Source: Actinomucor elegans (Eukaryota > Mucoromycota > Mucoromycetes > Mucorales > Mucoraceae). Taken from it: a stretch of 64,000 bases of DNA. This document shows, one piece after another, positions 49,638 through 61,902 of this stretch; positions within the stretch are counted from its first letter, which is position 1; every line of letters begins with the position of its first letter. The notes beneath the pieces are model-generated. The model had not been told where the DNA came from. It searched no databases and was given only the letters and a program-made list of their open reading frames with translations. Both the position numbers and the translations under genes were made by a program. The DNA lies in contig JAMSLZ010000012.1 of NCBI GenBank assembly GCA_026027325.1, positions 496,001 to 560,000 of the forward strand, written 5' to 3'.

Positions 49638-51125
49638 GGATTGTTGTTGTAGGATAAAAAAAAAGATGAAAAAGAGAAAGAATTCATTGGAAGCATTGGT
49701 ATAATAAGATTACAGGAAAATGGTGTGCTCAAGCGGAGATTTGAGTTATCTCATCTCATTTGATAGTTCTAGATGATCCAGGACAGTATCTGAAGGGCCT
49801 GTGATTCCTTGAGTAAAAAAATAGATATAAGATTACAACTAGATTATCTGAAGCCTGAATTTACTCTATTTTATTCCACAAAGTCCAGATAGATAGATAG
49901 ATAACAAGAAGTTGCCTGAGATTATCTAGTGATATGCACAAATGCATTGCATCTGGCAACTATTATTATGAATAGAATCTAAAATAACTCTTGCATTATT
50001 TCGATGCATGATGATCATCTGCGTCCACTTTACCCAAGCTCTTTTTACCTTCCTCTACGTTTACTATATGAATCCGCATGAAATCGTCGTTTGGACACAG
50101 CAGCCTGTGATCTGTAACTTTTATTTCCAATCAAAATGATAATGATTTGAAACTCCTGTCCCAAAATTAAAGCACAATGAGTCAACTACGCGATAGTTTT
50201 TTTTTTTGTGTGAATCTGAATAGATAACTTCATTACAGCCATCTAGTCAGTCACCTTACTTGCAGTAGATTATATATCTGGGCATAGTATGCTTGTATAC
50301 ACGCAATAACTAACGATATACTAAGAAAGAATGTATCTGAGCCATACCAATGTGCAGAGCGAAAAATTCATGCTGTACTTTAAAAGCTAGACACATGAGC
50401 TACTTTTCTTAAACTTTAACATCAGCAGAGCAAATGTGATACATTCTAGCAAAATGAATAAGAAAAACGCGTTTAAAGAAAGGCTTCTATTTGAGAATAA
50501 GATGTGTTTCTGGAATTAAATCCTCTGTGCTCGGACTAAAGATTTAATATTTATAATTCCCATATCATTGTACCAAGACCGAAGTTTCTTCTGGTACAGA
50601 AATCGCATGTTAATAATACTACTACTACTACTACTATTCATCTATTCCGACCATACACTATTTGAACCCCGGAATCAGATGGCTATCCCATGCATTCGGC
50701 AACGAAAAAAAAAAAAAAAGAAAGTACGATCAGCATGTTTTCACGTTTTAAATAATATACTAATATAATGTACCATGCAAAAGTTACGGAAGATAAACGA
50801 ACTCGTGCGTTTGTAGTACAATATTTTTCAGTGCAATTTTAGATGGTTTTTAGGATAGTTGCACTCAAGGATGAATAACAAGGCAAGTTGGATCTACAAA
50901 TAGCACGTTTCTTTTTATTTTATTTTGAAGCTGCAGATATTATAGTACAGAATATAATTATATCTCGTTGTTGATTCAAAAAAAAAAAAAAAAAAAAAAA
51001 TAGAATACAAGAGTCCCTTTTTGTGTTACAACTAATAAAAGGTCTCGTAAACGATATTTAATTAGGATTCTCTGGGCAACTGCTTTCTTTTTTTTTTCTT
51101 TCTTTCTTTCAACTAACTTTTAAAC
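49638..51125 (+). other. Divergent intergenic region, no gene seen
   Basis: About 1.5 kb between the siroheme synthase and ADF-H/PH genes, so both promoters should lie here. An A23 run spans 50978..51000. A long C/T tract (TTTCTTTCTTTCTTTC type) ends about 15 nt before the ATG at 51126 and may be the promoter pyrimidine block of that gene. A (TAC)n tract lies near 50620. Confidence 0.55.
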
Positions 51126-53166
51126 ATGTGTAATGTTAATGATCCACGTATACTCAATGCCTATATCGCCATCACAGAATATGAACCTACAGATTGGTAA
51201 TATATATATATAATAAAATAATAGCTCATTTTATTAACAACCACAAAGGCTGTTGCTCGGCTATAAAGACACAAGAGATGTCATATCACTCTATGCAAGT
51301 GGTGTCAATGGTCTAAGGTTTGAATCATGTTGTATGCATTTGTTGGGTAACTGACAGCTTCTCTAGTGAATTTCGAGATCATTTGACGAATGAAATCCTG
51401 TTTGGTTTCGTTAGAGTGGAAGAAAAATTTATATTAATCACTTATGTACCTGATAGTGTTAGGTAAATAACAATTGATTGTAGTAAATGCACCTTTATAT
51501 TAACTCCCTTTATTGTTCTGTAGTGGTGTTAGAAGAGGTATAGGCTTATTTAGTCATGCATCCATTTTAACCAGTTATTCTTAAATAGCGAGAGCGCTGG
51601 TTCATAGTCGTGCAGTAGCAGGCATTTTAGAACTGTCACATGCTCAATTCACTGCTTCCACCTTATCCGATTTAAGTGATGCCAATGTCAGAACCCGCTT
51701 GAAGCTCGGCCAACTGCCGAACAATCGTCCTCGTTCGCGTTCTTCTCTTCTCACCCAACAGCAACAACAACAAAGACGCCGCAAATCTGGCACGTATTCA
51801 CCTTCACCTTCACCTTCACCCATGTCAGAACGTAATCTCAAGATACACTTGAATGCTACAATGACAGACGAGCCTTATTCTTACGAAGATAGCTCAGATC
51901 GTATGACAGCCACTCCAACGCCTTCTACACCGACTTCCGTTGCTTCTTCTTATAACGATCATCATTATTTTGCTATTGCCGATCATGGAAATGATGCTAT
52001 CATAGATGAACAAGAACGAAAGAGGCAGCAAGAGCAAACTGAAGCCATGTTACAATTTCAACTTGCTAAAAAGAAAGAGCTTGAAGAAGCAAGGTTTCGT
52101 CAGTTTCAAAGAGATCAACAAGAAGAACGATTTAAATATACCAAACGTATTGAACAAGTAGATAAAGTGCAACAGTTACAGCAAAAAGTACAACAAACTC
52201 AACAAAGAGAAATTCCTTTATGGCAGCAGCAATTACAGCAGCGTAAACTACTAAAACAGCAACAGCAGCAACAGCAACAGCAGCAGCAGCAACCCCAACA
52301 AAGTGAAGTTTCTCAAATAAGACTTCGACCTGTTACACCCACTTCTCCCTCAACTATTGTTAAACAAAAGAGTGTATATGATCTGAAACCTGTGAAAAAA
52401 GAAGAGCCCACTATTGTTAAACAAAAGAGTGGTCAAAGTTTGAACAAAAGATCCTCCACTTTATCCGAGCCTAAAACAGTGGTTGAGGAACCCACGCTAA
52501 TGAAGCGAAAGAGTGTTCAAAGCTTGAGCAGCCAAAGATCTTCTGCTCTGTTTGATCCATCATTCACAATAGTCGAAGAACCTACCATTGTTCAACAAGA
52601 CGTCATTGTTCCTCCTGCTGTTGCTGAGCCAGCCGTAGTGACTATAGAAAAACCGGAAGAGAAAAAGGTAGTACACGCAAAACCCTATTACTGGAATGAT
52701 GATACGACTTTTTTTTTTTTTTTTTTTTTTCTTTTAGGTTTCGGCTTCTGTTCCTGTAGTGATAATAATGACAGGGTTTATGTCTGTGCAAACCAATCTT
52801 AGTCCAGTAAGTAATATTAGCTGTTGTTTTTTCTTTCTATGGCTAACAATCGCATTAGTTTTGGAAGAGAAGATATTTTACTATTGACAACAAGAAGCTT
52901 TTGATCTACAAAGATGAACTGGTATGTAGATAATCTGCTGCAATCTATTAAAAAAAATTAAACATTTCAAATAGAGCAAAAGTCCTATGAATACTATTGA
53001 TTATTCTCTAGTCAAGGATGTATCGCCTGTGGATGAAGATGAAGACTGCTATGTACCAAATTCATTCATGATCCATACTTATTCCAACGACACATATCAA
53101 CTTCTTGCTGATGATAAAAAGATGGGCAAAACAATCTATACCACTTTGAAACAACTTGCTTTATAA
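51126..53166 (+). CDS. ADF-H domain protein with polyQ linker and C-terminal PH domain
   Basis: Predicted actin-binding, membrane-associated adaptor. Eight exons, 51126..51196, 51249..51317, 51367..51462, 51524..51537 (14 nt), 51589..52667, 52738..52806, 52859..52921 and 52975..53166, give 550 aa. Residues 1-140 form an ADF/cofilin-homology domain of the drebrin/Abp1/coactosin type (DPRILNAYIAITEYEPTDWL, LYASGVNGLSEF, LFGFVRVEEKFILITYVPD, GVRRARALVHSRAVAGILEL, FTASTLSDLSDANVRTRL). A Ser/Arg segment, a Glu/Gln-rich coiled coil, a polyQ tract (about 305-322) and repeats of EPTIVKQKS-x-x-SL follow. The PH domain covers about 447-545 (IIMTGFMSVQTNLSPFWKRR, YFTIDNKKLLIYKDE, SFMIHTYSNDTYQLLADDKK). 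The PH acceptor is preceded by a T22 tract. The ADF-H/PH combination is unusual. Confidence 0.82.
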
Positions 53167-53745
53167 TCTTACATATACCCTATTTGTAATGTATACCTCC
53201 TTCTCTCCCTTAGTCACTCCTCTCTCTCTATATATATATAAATAAATGTATACCTATATTTTCTTTAAACCTTCAAAGATAACATAAAGCAGTATAGTGT
53301 TCAATTTAAAGAAAACTTGCTATTCTGCTAATGAGTGCCATAAATCAACAGATACGTCAAAATTATGGACTTGAATTATTTAACTGATGCAACTTTTTAA
53401 TCGAAATTGATCTAAGTTAGAAGTGATTAGAAATTGTCATATGAATTACATTAAATATACAGTGTATTTCTAAAAGTGAATACAACAATTGTAACCGATG
53501 CGATGGTTTATTTTGATCTACTTGCAATCATTCGCGAGATTAAACTGGATTCGCTCGAAAAATGTAATAATGAAAAACAGGTAAACTTTTCAATTTTTTT
53601 ATGCCTTCTTTTATTTTGAAAAACGCGATCATCGCATTTTCAACACATATTCAATTAATAACATAGGTTAAGTATATTTGCAAGTATCCGCAAGTAGTTG
53701 TTGTACGTTCTATTATATATAAAACTATAAGGTTATGACTAATTA

Positions 53746-53748
<3 letters not shown>

Positions 53749-53778
<30 letters not shown>
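53749..53778. repeat. T30 homopolymer
   Basis: An uninterrupted run of 30 T residues in the spacer downstream of the ADF-H/PH gene. Confidence 0.85.
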
Positions 53779-53780
<2 letters not shown>

Positions 53781-54290
53781 ATTTTTCAAAGATAACTTTC
53801 TGAATTAATGGGAAACTCAAGTCATTTAATGTTGCACAACTACTGCTAATATACTCTTTATATTTCATCGGTTCGTATCAGTTAAAAAAACGAGATCAAA
53901 GTTCATACCAGCAAATAATATTAAATACTTGACCTCCGATAGCCTACAAGGAAATTTCATAGAGGAACACCCTTACATTAGCATTTGTCAGTACGAAGCC
54001 ATCTTAGATACATGTTTTGTGATCCAATTTTACTGGGCGCCAATTCAGGTACATATTGTATTTTTCTTGACGCTTAAAAGCTAATGTAGCCCGAATTAAC
54101 AAATTTAATCATGTCTCTGATTGCACATATAAAGTATTTAGAAGATAACTGGAATTTTATCTTGAAATCATGCTGTGAAAATTTACAAATACTCACTAAA
54201 AAGTTTTAGATTCTAGCACAAACTATGCAGAATAAAATACTCGTAGCCAATGGAACAAATTATATATATTATCGCTCCCTAAAGTAACTG

Positions 54291-54293
54291 TTT

Positions 54294-54320
<27 letters not shown>
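54291..54320. repeat. T7A23 palindromic A/T tract
   Basis: T7 followed directly by A23, one of several TnAn junctions in this window (others near 640, 3350, 30935 and 61975). Confidence 0.85.
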
Positions 54321-54325
<5 letters not shown>

Positions 54326-54875
54326 GAGCCTTCTTGCACTTGTGCAAGTATATTTTGTTTTTTTTAAAAAACAGTACATTCTACAGAACGTGGATTCGTC
54401 TATATATATCCCAAGTATCAAAACGATAACCTAATTAACTGTTAAGTAGGATATAATTTGTGATCGCAATGATTTTCGTCTTGTGGCACCCAGAGACAAG
54501 AAAGACCACTGAAGTTAATCATCATTGTCCAATAGAATCAATGGAACTAAATCAGCGGCAGCGAAATAATCAACATGTGTATTATAAAGCATAGATTCGT
54601 TGACTGATTGCAGCTTAATCTCACATCTGTTTAACAATGCATGTTCAGAATGAACTTTTGCATCTGATGGTGCTTTCATTTGGCTCGATTGATTTATTGT
54701 CACATTTATAATGAGTCATGATAACTTGAGAGCCAACTGTTTGTATGGTTTTTATTTATATATAAAAGGTCCTGTATGTATATATGTATAATTATTATGT
54801 ACGCGTATCTAGTAGTAGTATAATTTTTTCGTTTAGGCTAAGTAATGTACAAAAGAGAAAAAATAGAGCTTTTTT

Positions 54876-56612
54876 TTACACTAAATGATCCTCATCCCAG
54901 TCATTATTGTTGATTAATCCTTTTCTATCATCTTGTTTCTTATTTAATCCAAGTCTGATTGTACTAATAGTATCTAGCGAATCCTGCGCGCGTCTATGGT
55001 GATTGGTATCAGATCTGGATCGATCTTGATCTTGACTATTGTTATGAACTAGCATATCCACTAGGGGAAATAAATAAATGGTCGGTTTAACATTATACAT
55101 AGATAAATGGGGTATTACCTGAATCTCGTGTTGATTTTTGAATCACGTTTAAACTTATATTGTCTGTAAAACTATTGCTATCGCGCTGCTGACGTTGTAA
55201 ATCATAATCATCCAACGATCCTCTAGATCGATGCCATAAAGAATCCCTTGCAGCAGCAGCAGTGGCATGAGAAGAAGTAGCAACATCATGTATATCTTCT
55301 TCTGAAGTCAAATACTTTTCATTGTCGAATACAGGTGGTAAAAGGTGTTCTTGATGGCCTTCCAAATCATCCACATCGTCTGACTTTTCACTTCGAGAAT
55401 GCTGTAATAGAGCAACACCGGAACAAATGATCAAGAAGCCAAATACACAGGTAATGACATTGATAGGTGACGCGTCGAAACCACGATAAAACACAATTGA
55501 ACTGACAATGGTTAATGTAGTAAAGATAACATAGTAGGTGGGTGTAACAACGGCGGTATTAAAGATATTGAGTGCTTTGTTCAAGTAAATGATCTCAATG
55601 GCAAGTGTGACTAGCGTAAGCAACAGTACAAGGTAAACAAACCAGTTGGTGAACTGATTTTCAACGGTAAAAGAGTGTACAATAGCACCACCAATACCTT
55701 GAGTAAAGACAACTGACAAAGATCCAATTAAAGAACACACAGTAATATATACCAGCATATTTGATTTACCCCATCGAGGGCCACAGTAAAATACCAAGAA
55801 TAACGATAATGCCACAGCAATGAACGCGTATATCATAAAACCTAAATAAATGAGTTAGTTTCACTGTAGGAGTATGTATGTATTACATACCAATGGATAA
55901 CATCAGTGTTCTAAATGTATCGATCGACGTATCAGCAGCACCTTGTTCCGGAGCATGCATAACAATAATGATGGCACCTAATACACACTGTAGACATCCT
56001 ACTTTTCCTTGAAACGTCAGCCTTTCTTTTAGAAAGATCGAGGACAAGACAGCACTATTATAATATATCAGTATGGTGTGTCACCCTTGTGAATGAGTAA
56101 TTTTTTCACCTTAATACTACACTGAGTGCACCAAGTGGGGTCACCAAAATAGCTTGCGTAAAAGCATAAGCTACAAAATTACACGCTTCACCAACCACCA
56201 CTACAACAAAACGGTTAACAAAAAAAAAAAAAAAAAAAACTCCCTCCTTTGGCTTATTAGAATACTTACTTAAGATCATGCCTGACCACCACATAGGCGA
56301 TTTTAGATATCCATAGCCTTCGCCAGCTACCCCACCTATGATAATCATGAATATCGAGCATCAATGCACAACGCTTGATTTTTTACCTGATTTCTCGGTT
56401 GATTCTAGTAGACCTTTCTTTTTGAATACAAAACTACTTCCAATAAAGATGCCTAAGATGCTAATGAGCTTTTTTTTTTTTAAACATCAGGTAGCCAATT
56501 TACCACTTGCAATAGCCAAGGTCACGCCAATTAATTTGTATAAAGAACCATGTGTATCTGCTGCTAAGGTCAAAGGATTCAAAGTCGTATTTCCACTTGC
56601 TGAAGAGTTCAT
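54876..56612 (-). CDS. NIPA-like magnesium transporter
   Basis: Multi-pass membrane protein of the NIPA/DUF803 family, which mediates Mg2+ transport in animals. Seven exons, 56612..56504, 56452..56387, 56335..56270, 56200..56110, 56054..55891, 55841..55119 and 55060..54876, give 467 aa. Family signatures are GIFIGSSFVFKKKGLL, GEGYGYLKSPMWWSGMIL, MVVGEACNFVAYAFTQAILV, TPLGALSVVLSAVLSSIFLK, ERLTFQGKVGCLQCVLGAII and NTAVVTPTYYVIFTTLTIVS, giving about nine hydrophobic segments. The C-terminal 140 residues are a hydrophilic cytosolic tail with acidic, Ser- and His-rich stretches, as in other fungal members. An intron A19 run lies at 56221..56239. The internal exons are short (66, 66 and 91 nt). 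The start is the first ATG in frame with the TM1 exon. Confidence 0.88.
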
Positions 56613-56867
56613 GGTAGTGATATAAAGGAAATTTTATAAATGGAAAAAGAAAACAATTAGAAAAGGGTCGTGCAACTGGAAATATATATAGATCTATAGG
56701 GTTAATGTCCCGCTAGCACCACTAATGGAATTTAGTGAGACTTTTTGGTCAAAAATAGGATCATATATAATCTAATAGATCCGTTTATTAAAGGTATGAT
56801 ATATATTACTATTTTAATTTGTATAGAATGACTATATATGGCATTTTCGCCAAGAAAAGTTTTCGAT

Positions 56868-59353
56868 TTAGATGTACCCATATTGTGGCCGCCTTACTGC
56901 TGATTCTTCATCACTCGTTGTTCTAAATGGATTGTAATCTACACGGTGACCAATAGGCTGCGTTTGTCGAGCTCTTTCACTTGCTGCTGCTGGTATTATT
57001 TGTTCGGCAGTTGTTGCTTCATTACCACCGTTAAACACTTGAGCTAAAAAATTGTATTTGGAGTGTCTTTGCTCTGATGTAGGCAAGATGGTTGTAGTAG
57101 CATCATAAAATGACTTTTCTTGCTTGTTTTCTTGAAACTTATTCATACGGCGATGGATTGTTCGCGATCTTCTACGCCATCGAATGCAGCCAAGCAAAAG
57201 AACCGCTGCACCTGCCACACAGCCAATGGTAACACCAGCAATTTTACCGCCGCTCAAGTCTTTTTGCGTTGAGGGATCCATCACACAGATATAGTCAATG
57301 CAGTAAGTCGATGCACATTGGAAATCTTCGTAACATACGCTATCGTTTTCCAACAAAAAGACGCAAGATCGTGTAGCTGCATTACAAAAGTATTCTCGTG
57401 GACAGCGACCTTCAACAGCCTTTGAATCGCTGGTACATTCGTTAGAAAGACCCAGGACAAGTAAAGGTGTGGCTGTGGAGGAGGTAACAGCAAAAGATCG
57501 TGTAGATGTTGGGTAATAGATGGATTTACTTGGCGATTTTGTGTGATCAGATACCTTGGATTCATGAGAGCTTGCTTCAGCATTAGGAACAGTAGCAGCA
57601 GCAGCAGCAGAAGTAGTAGTAATGGATTCAGTTGGCGATACTAATGCAACGTCAGGAGTTGATAACGCTGTGGTTGCTTCCTGTAAACTAGCTGAAGACA
57701 GGATACTCGACAGATAAGAAGATAGTGGATTATTATCCAATGAGGTAGGAGATGAAGCCGTACTAGAAATCTGAGAAGAGACAGTGCTCGAAACAGCCAT
57801 AGTAGAAGAGAAAGCAGAGCTCTGCTCTAATTGGGTCGATGTCTCTGAACTCGACGTTACTGGTACATAGATGGATGCGGTTGAACTTGTAGGTTCCTCC
57901 GTTTCTATTGATGACTCAGTAGTAGTGCTTTTAGAAGATGAAGAAACCGTTTCCGCGGTAGTTGTTTCATAATAGGACAGCGAAGAAGAAGTAACCTCAG
58001 ACTCGGTTGCAGATGTTGACATGTAGGATGTTGACACATAAGATGAAGATATAGTAGTTTCAGATTCGGTCGTTATTGTTGGTCCATAGCTTGAGCTACT
58101 GGAAGTAGCCGTTGACTCATCAGTATCTGTCACTGTAGTGACAGTAGTTGGTTTTTCAGAAGTCACCGTAACAGTGCTCGATTGCTCAGAAGTTACAGTA
58201 GCAACAGTCGATTGCTCAGGAGTTGTAACAGTAGTAGTTGATTTTTCTAAACTTGAAGAAATGCTAGGTTCTTCAATTTCTGAAGATGTAACAGTAGTAT
58301 ACGCTTCAGTAGTGGTGCGAGTAGCTTCAGATGTAGTATAATCAGCAGTTGTGCTAGAAGGCCCTTCAGTTGACGTCTTGATAGCAGTTGTTTCAGCTTG
58401 CTCATCACTAACAGTAGTTGTTGTAGGTTCCTCATCGACTGTAGTATTAGTAGATTCCTCACTCTTTTTTGTTCTTGAAATTTTTTCTTCAGAGGTCGTT
58501 TCATTTGGCGTTTCAGTGGGCTTTTCAGTAGGTTTTTCTTCCGTCGTAGTAGCGGTTTCCTCAACGGCAGCAGTAGTGGTAAAATTTTCTTCCGGTACAG
58601 TGGTAGTAGGCTCATTCTCCTTTGTCTTTGTAGATTGCTCTTCAGTTACAGGAACAGTAGTAGCAGCACCTTTGGTGCTGTCTTTGACAGTAGCAGTAGG
58701 ATCTTCTGTTTGCGCAGTTGTGGGCTTCTCCTCTTCAACAGGTGTAGGATCTTCTGTTCGCACAGTCGTGGGCTTTTTTTCTTCGTCGGTAGCGGCAGTG
58801 GTAGTAGGGCCTTGTTCAGTAGTTGTTGGCTCAATTTCTTCTATCTTTGTTGGACGCTCTTCAGCAGTAGCAGCAGTGGTAGTAGCAGCCTGATTCTTCT
58901 CTTCCGCCGTTGTGGCGAAACTATCCTTGTTTGTCTCTTCAGCATGAGGTGTTGCACCAACTTGATCACTGTTAGCGTCATCCTGAGGAATATCCACTTC
59001 CTGTCTTTCGATTAATAGATGATCGCCTTGGGTCGTACCTTGATAATAAACCATTGCGTTAATGTACGACATTACATTGAAAATCTGTTAACCTTGAATA
59101 GATAATCACATACCTCTATTGTTTGAGGTACCCGAGAAATCTGCTGGGATATCGATTTGACCGGGAGACATATTAGGATCTGGGTACATAAAAAAAAAAT
59201 ACGTTTATCAATAAGACGTTTAACTATATGATTCAATTACAATGTACCTGCTTCTACGGATGCCATTGCAGGATGATGCAGACAAACGAGACATACAATC
59301 AAGAGAATAAGCCAGCTGCCTTGATTTACATATCTCTTGGATCCAAATCGCAT
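56868..59353 (-). CDS. Ser/Thr-rich single-pass surface mucin with Cys-rich domain
   Basis: Three exons, 59353..59248, 59179..59114 and 59038..56868, give 780 aa. The N-terminus has a signal peptide (basic MRFGSKRY, hydrophobic LILLIVCLVCL, ending near AMA). Residues of about 75-560 are a Thr/Ser/Glu-rich, heavily O-glycosylatable region, imperfectly repeated around EEKPTT and TVTSE units. At about 587-640 a Cys-rich module follows (NECTSDSKAVEGRCPREYF, then CNAATRSC, CYEDFQCASTYCIDYICV). One transmembrane segment lies at about 655-675 (IAGVTIGCVAGAAVLLLGCI), followed by a basic stop-transfer RWRRRSR and a 90-residue cytosolic tail. The layout resembles fungal wall sensors and signalling mucins; a sensor role is inference. 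The third-exon acceptor (AAG at 59039) was chosen because upstream AGs give stops. Confidence 0.78.
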
Positions 59354-61539
59354 TATTATTATTGGTATTAGTATTAGGGGTAGTAAAGTAGAAAGTATAA
59401 TGTAGATTGATATTTCAATATAGTAATTGTGGCGGGTGCGTAAAGACAATCCAAGTATCTACTTCTTCTAGAACGTCCTCAAAGATGTCTTATTACAATT
59501 TACAATTCTTTAATTAAATAACAGAACGAACAAAATAAAGAACTTGGTCCAGAAGCTGTTATTATATATGATATTCAAAACAAGCTAAGGATCATATCAT
59601 AAAAGTAATCCAACCTGGTGTAACTCAACCATACTATAAGCATGTTACTGCCATTTTGCACTGACATTAGAATGTTCATTCGTAGTTTACGCATTTGTTC
59701 AAAATTGACATATGTCACGACAAAGGTAACAAAGAACAACCATCTTGCTATTAAGATTATTATCATTTATTGCTACTCGATGTACAAACTTTACTGCCAC
59801 CTGCATAATTTATTTTCTATTTGTAATTTTATTAAATATATTAATGTAAAACCAATGCAGTATTTAAAAGCAAGAGCTAAGAAGGACTTGAGTATAAAAT
59901 AAACAAATAAGAGTACATATCTGCATATTCAGAGCGATATTTTATTAATAAACAAGACTTTGGTTTACGAGCCTGAAGAATCATCTTCTCAGATAGCCGT
60001 AATACCAAGTGTTACAGTATCATGGATATAATTCAAGCGGAAAGCAGGTATATACGATCCCAACAAGTACAGGATCGGAATCGAATGCACACTTGCAAAA
60101 TCAAATATACGAACATAAAACATGATTGAATTAACAAGCTTAGGATCAAACCAAGTAGACGCAGCCCCATTATTTATATTTACTTAGGCATAGTGCAGGC
60201 CATATAGTTTCATCGGAGCCAAACAGAGGTTGTATATCATCAGTAGCAACTTCACACGTACACGTTTATTTAGTCGTTTGTCTGATTTCAGTAAAGCTTA
60301 AGCTGGAGTTATATTCTAATGAATCTGGTGTTACTGGGTTCATACCAAATAGGGTTATTCTTTTAATCAGTTTTATATTAGGTTTTGAAAGTATTGAATC
60401 TGATTTATAAAAGAGTAAATGAATCAGCTTTCAGATGCATCTTTAAGTGGTACTCTGTTGATGGTAAAGCCACATATTTCGCATATATCTATCCAAATGA
60501 CGCTTCACCTTCAGCAATATCAACAATCGAAAAAATAACTTTTTTCTTTAATATACAGACATTGTTAGCCTAATAAGGTATCGATTATATACTTGGAGCA
60601 GAAAGAAACTATACCATCATTTGGTTAATGATGAACCAATGCAAATAAATCTTGTGTGATTCAAAAACCATTGGCATAGATATAATCATTTACCAAATGC
60701 AGTGCATGATATACTAATCCGATGCGGCATTTGTAGCGAGATCGGTGGAGATCTGACATGTCAAGAATAATACCACATCAAATTTCCCAGCCATCAGCGC
60801 TTTGAAAAATCTGGGCTCAGCTAAGCAGCAGAAAAACAGAAATTATAATATACTAGAGGACACACGCAATAATGCTTGGATTGCTTAATAAATCTTGTGG
60901 AAAAAGCAATGATCACTCTAATAATATACATTTTAAATAGACTTGGAAAGAAAAAAGATGTGACATAAAGAAGAAGAAAAAAAACCTATATTGCCAGAAC
61001 TAGGTGGCTCTTTCTTATTTCAAAGCATAACTTGTAAATAGCACCATAATAATGCTTCTAGTTCGATATTTTTATTAGATTTTAAAGTAATAATTTGTTT
61101 GATTAAAGAAAAATACATCTAAATATTATGTTGGACCACAGTAGGAAGATTGGAAAAGGACTGGAGGATATTGAATCTAATTCCCAATTATCCAATGAAA
61201 TCTAAATTATGTATTTTCCACCTGTAATAATATCTGAGGTCCGATAAAGTGAATCAATTAATAGTTATTGTAAATTATATTTTTGTATAATAGAATAATT
61301 CTTTTATTGATAAAACTTGAGGGATATTTATACAATTTCTAAGTGATGCGGATTATTTATAATATGTTAACTAAGCTAAAGACTTTCTAGTTGCTACGTA
61401 TCGAACATGTCAGAAGTGATTTACTTTTACTGCGCAGGTAGCTTGCGTAGTCGGAGTCTATTACACCACCATCGATAGATGGACAAGTAAAAAATATTTG
61501 TCAAAAATGGGACCATGACCGTATATAAAAGCACATCAT
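59354..61539 (+). other. Intergenic region, no gene seen
   Basis: About 2.2 kb containing the mucin promoter. A plus-strand open frame of 62 codons (60385..60573) contains the protein-like YSVDGKATYFAYIYPNDASP but has no recognised homologue or splice-linked partner. The remainder is AT-rich spacer. Confidence 0.45.
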
Positions 61540-61800
61540 TTATTCATATCTATCGTTTCTATGACAAGAGCAAGCGTGGTGATCATCATCATCATCCGAG
61601 TCAATATTATCAGGATCATTATAGTTGAACACTTGCAGGTTAGGTAGTAGTTTATGCAAAGCCAATATGGTAGTTGCTTCTAGTGACACGTTGTGAAGAA
61701 TTAGAGTATGGACATCACTGTTATTTGATTCTTGTTTATTGATATTGCTATAAAACGCGTCAAATTTTGTTTGATCTGTAATAATAACGGTAGTTTCCAT
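61540..61800 (-). CDS. Small acidic ORF of uncertain status, LRR-like
   Basis: An ATG at 61800 (an earlier in-frame ATG at 61842 would add 14 hydrophobic residues) opens 86 codons. The centre reads VHTLILHNVSLEATTILALH and LLPNLQVFNYND, resembling one leucine-rich-repeat unit, and the C-terminus is very acidic (DSDDDDDHHACSCH). It could be a small gene or a fragment of an F-box/LRR protein. It lies on the same strand only about 100 bp downstream of the RRM gene stop. Confidence 0.35.
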   Translation of the reverse strand: METTVIITDQTKFDAFYSNINKQESNNSDVHTLILHNVSLEATTILALHKLLPNLQVFNYNDPDNIDSDDDDDHHACSCHRNDRYE

Positions 61801-61902
61801 TATATGTGAGTGTGAGTGTGTTAAAAGAAAGTAGTAAAGCATGTAATAAAAAACAAGTTGCGGTATTTATAATCCCAAATGATGAAGATGATCTAGATTG
61901 CG

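Larger units (their letters stand above)
53167..54875 (+). other. Intergenic region between convergent genes, no gene seen
   Basis: About 1.7 kb between the stops of the ADF-H/PH and NIPA-like genes. Two large homopolymer features are present: T30 at 53749..53778 and T7A23 at 54291..54320. No supported coding sequence. Confidence 0.6.

Noticed and set aside
58351..58893. 180-codon plus-strand frame opposite the mucin gene
   Set aside because: Val/Ser-rich antisense shadow of the Thr/Glu-rich repeat coding strand.
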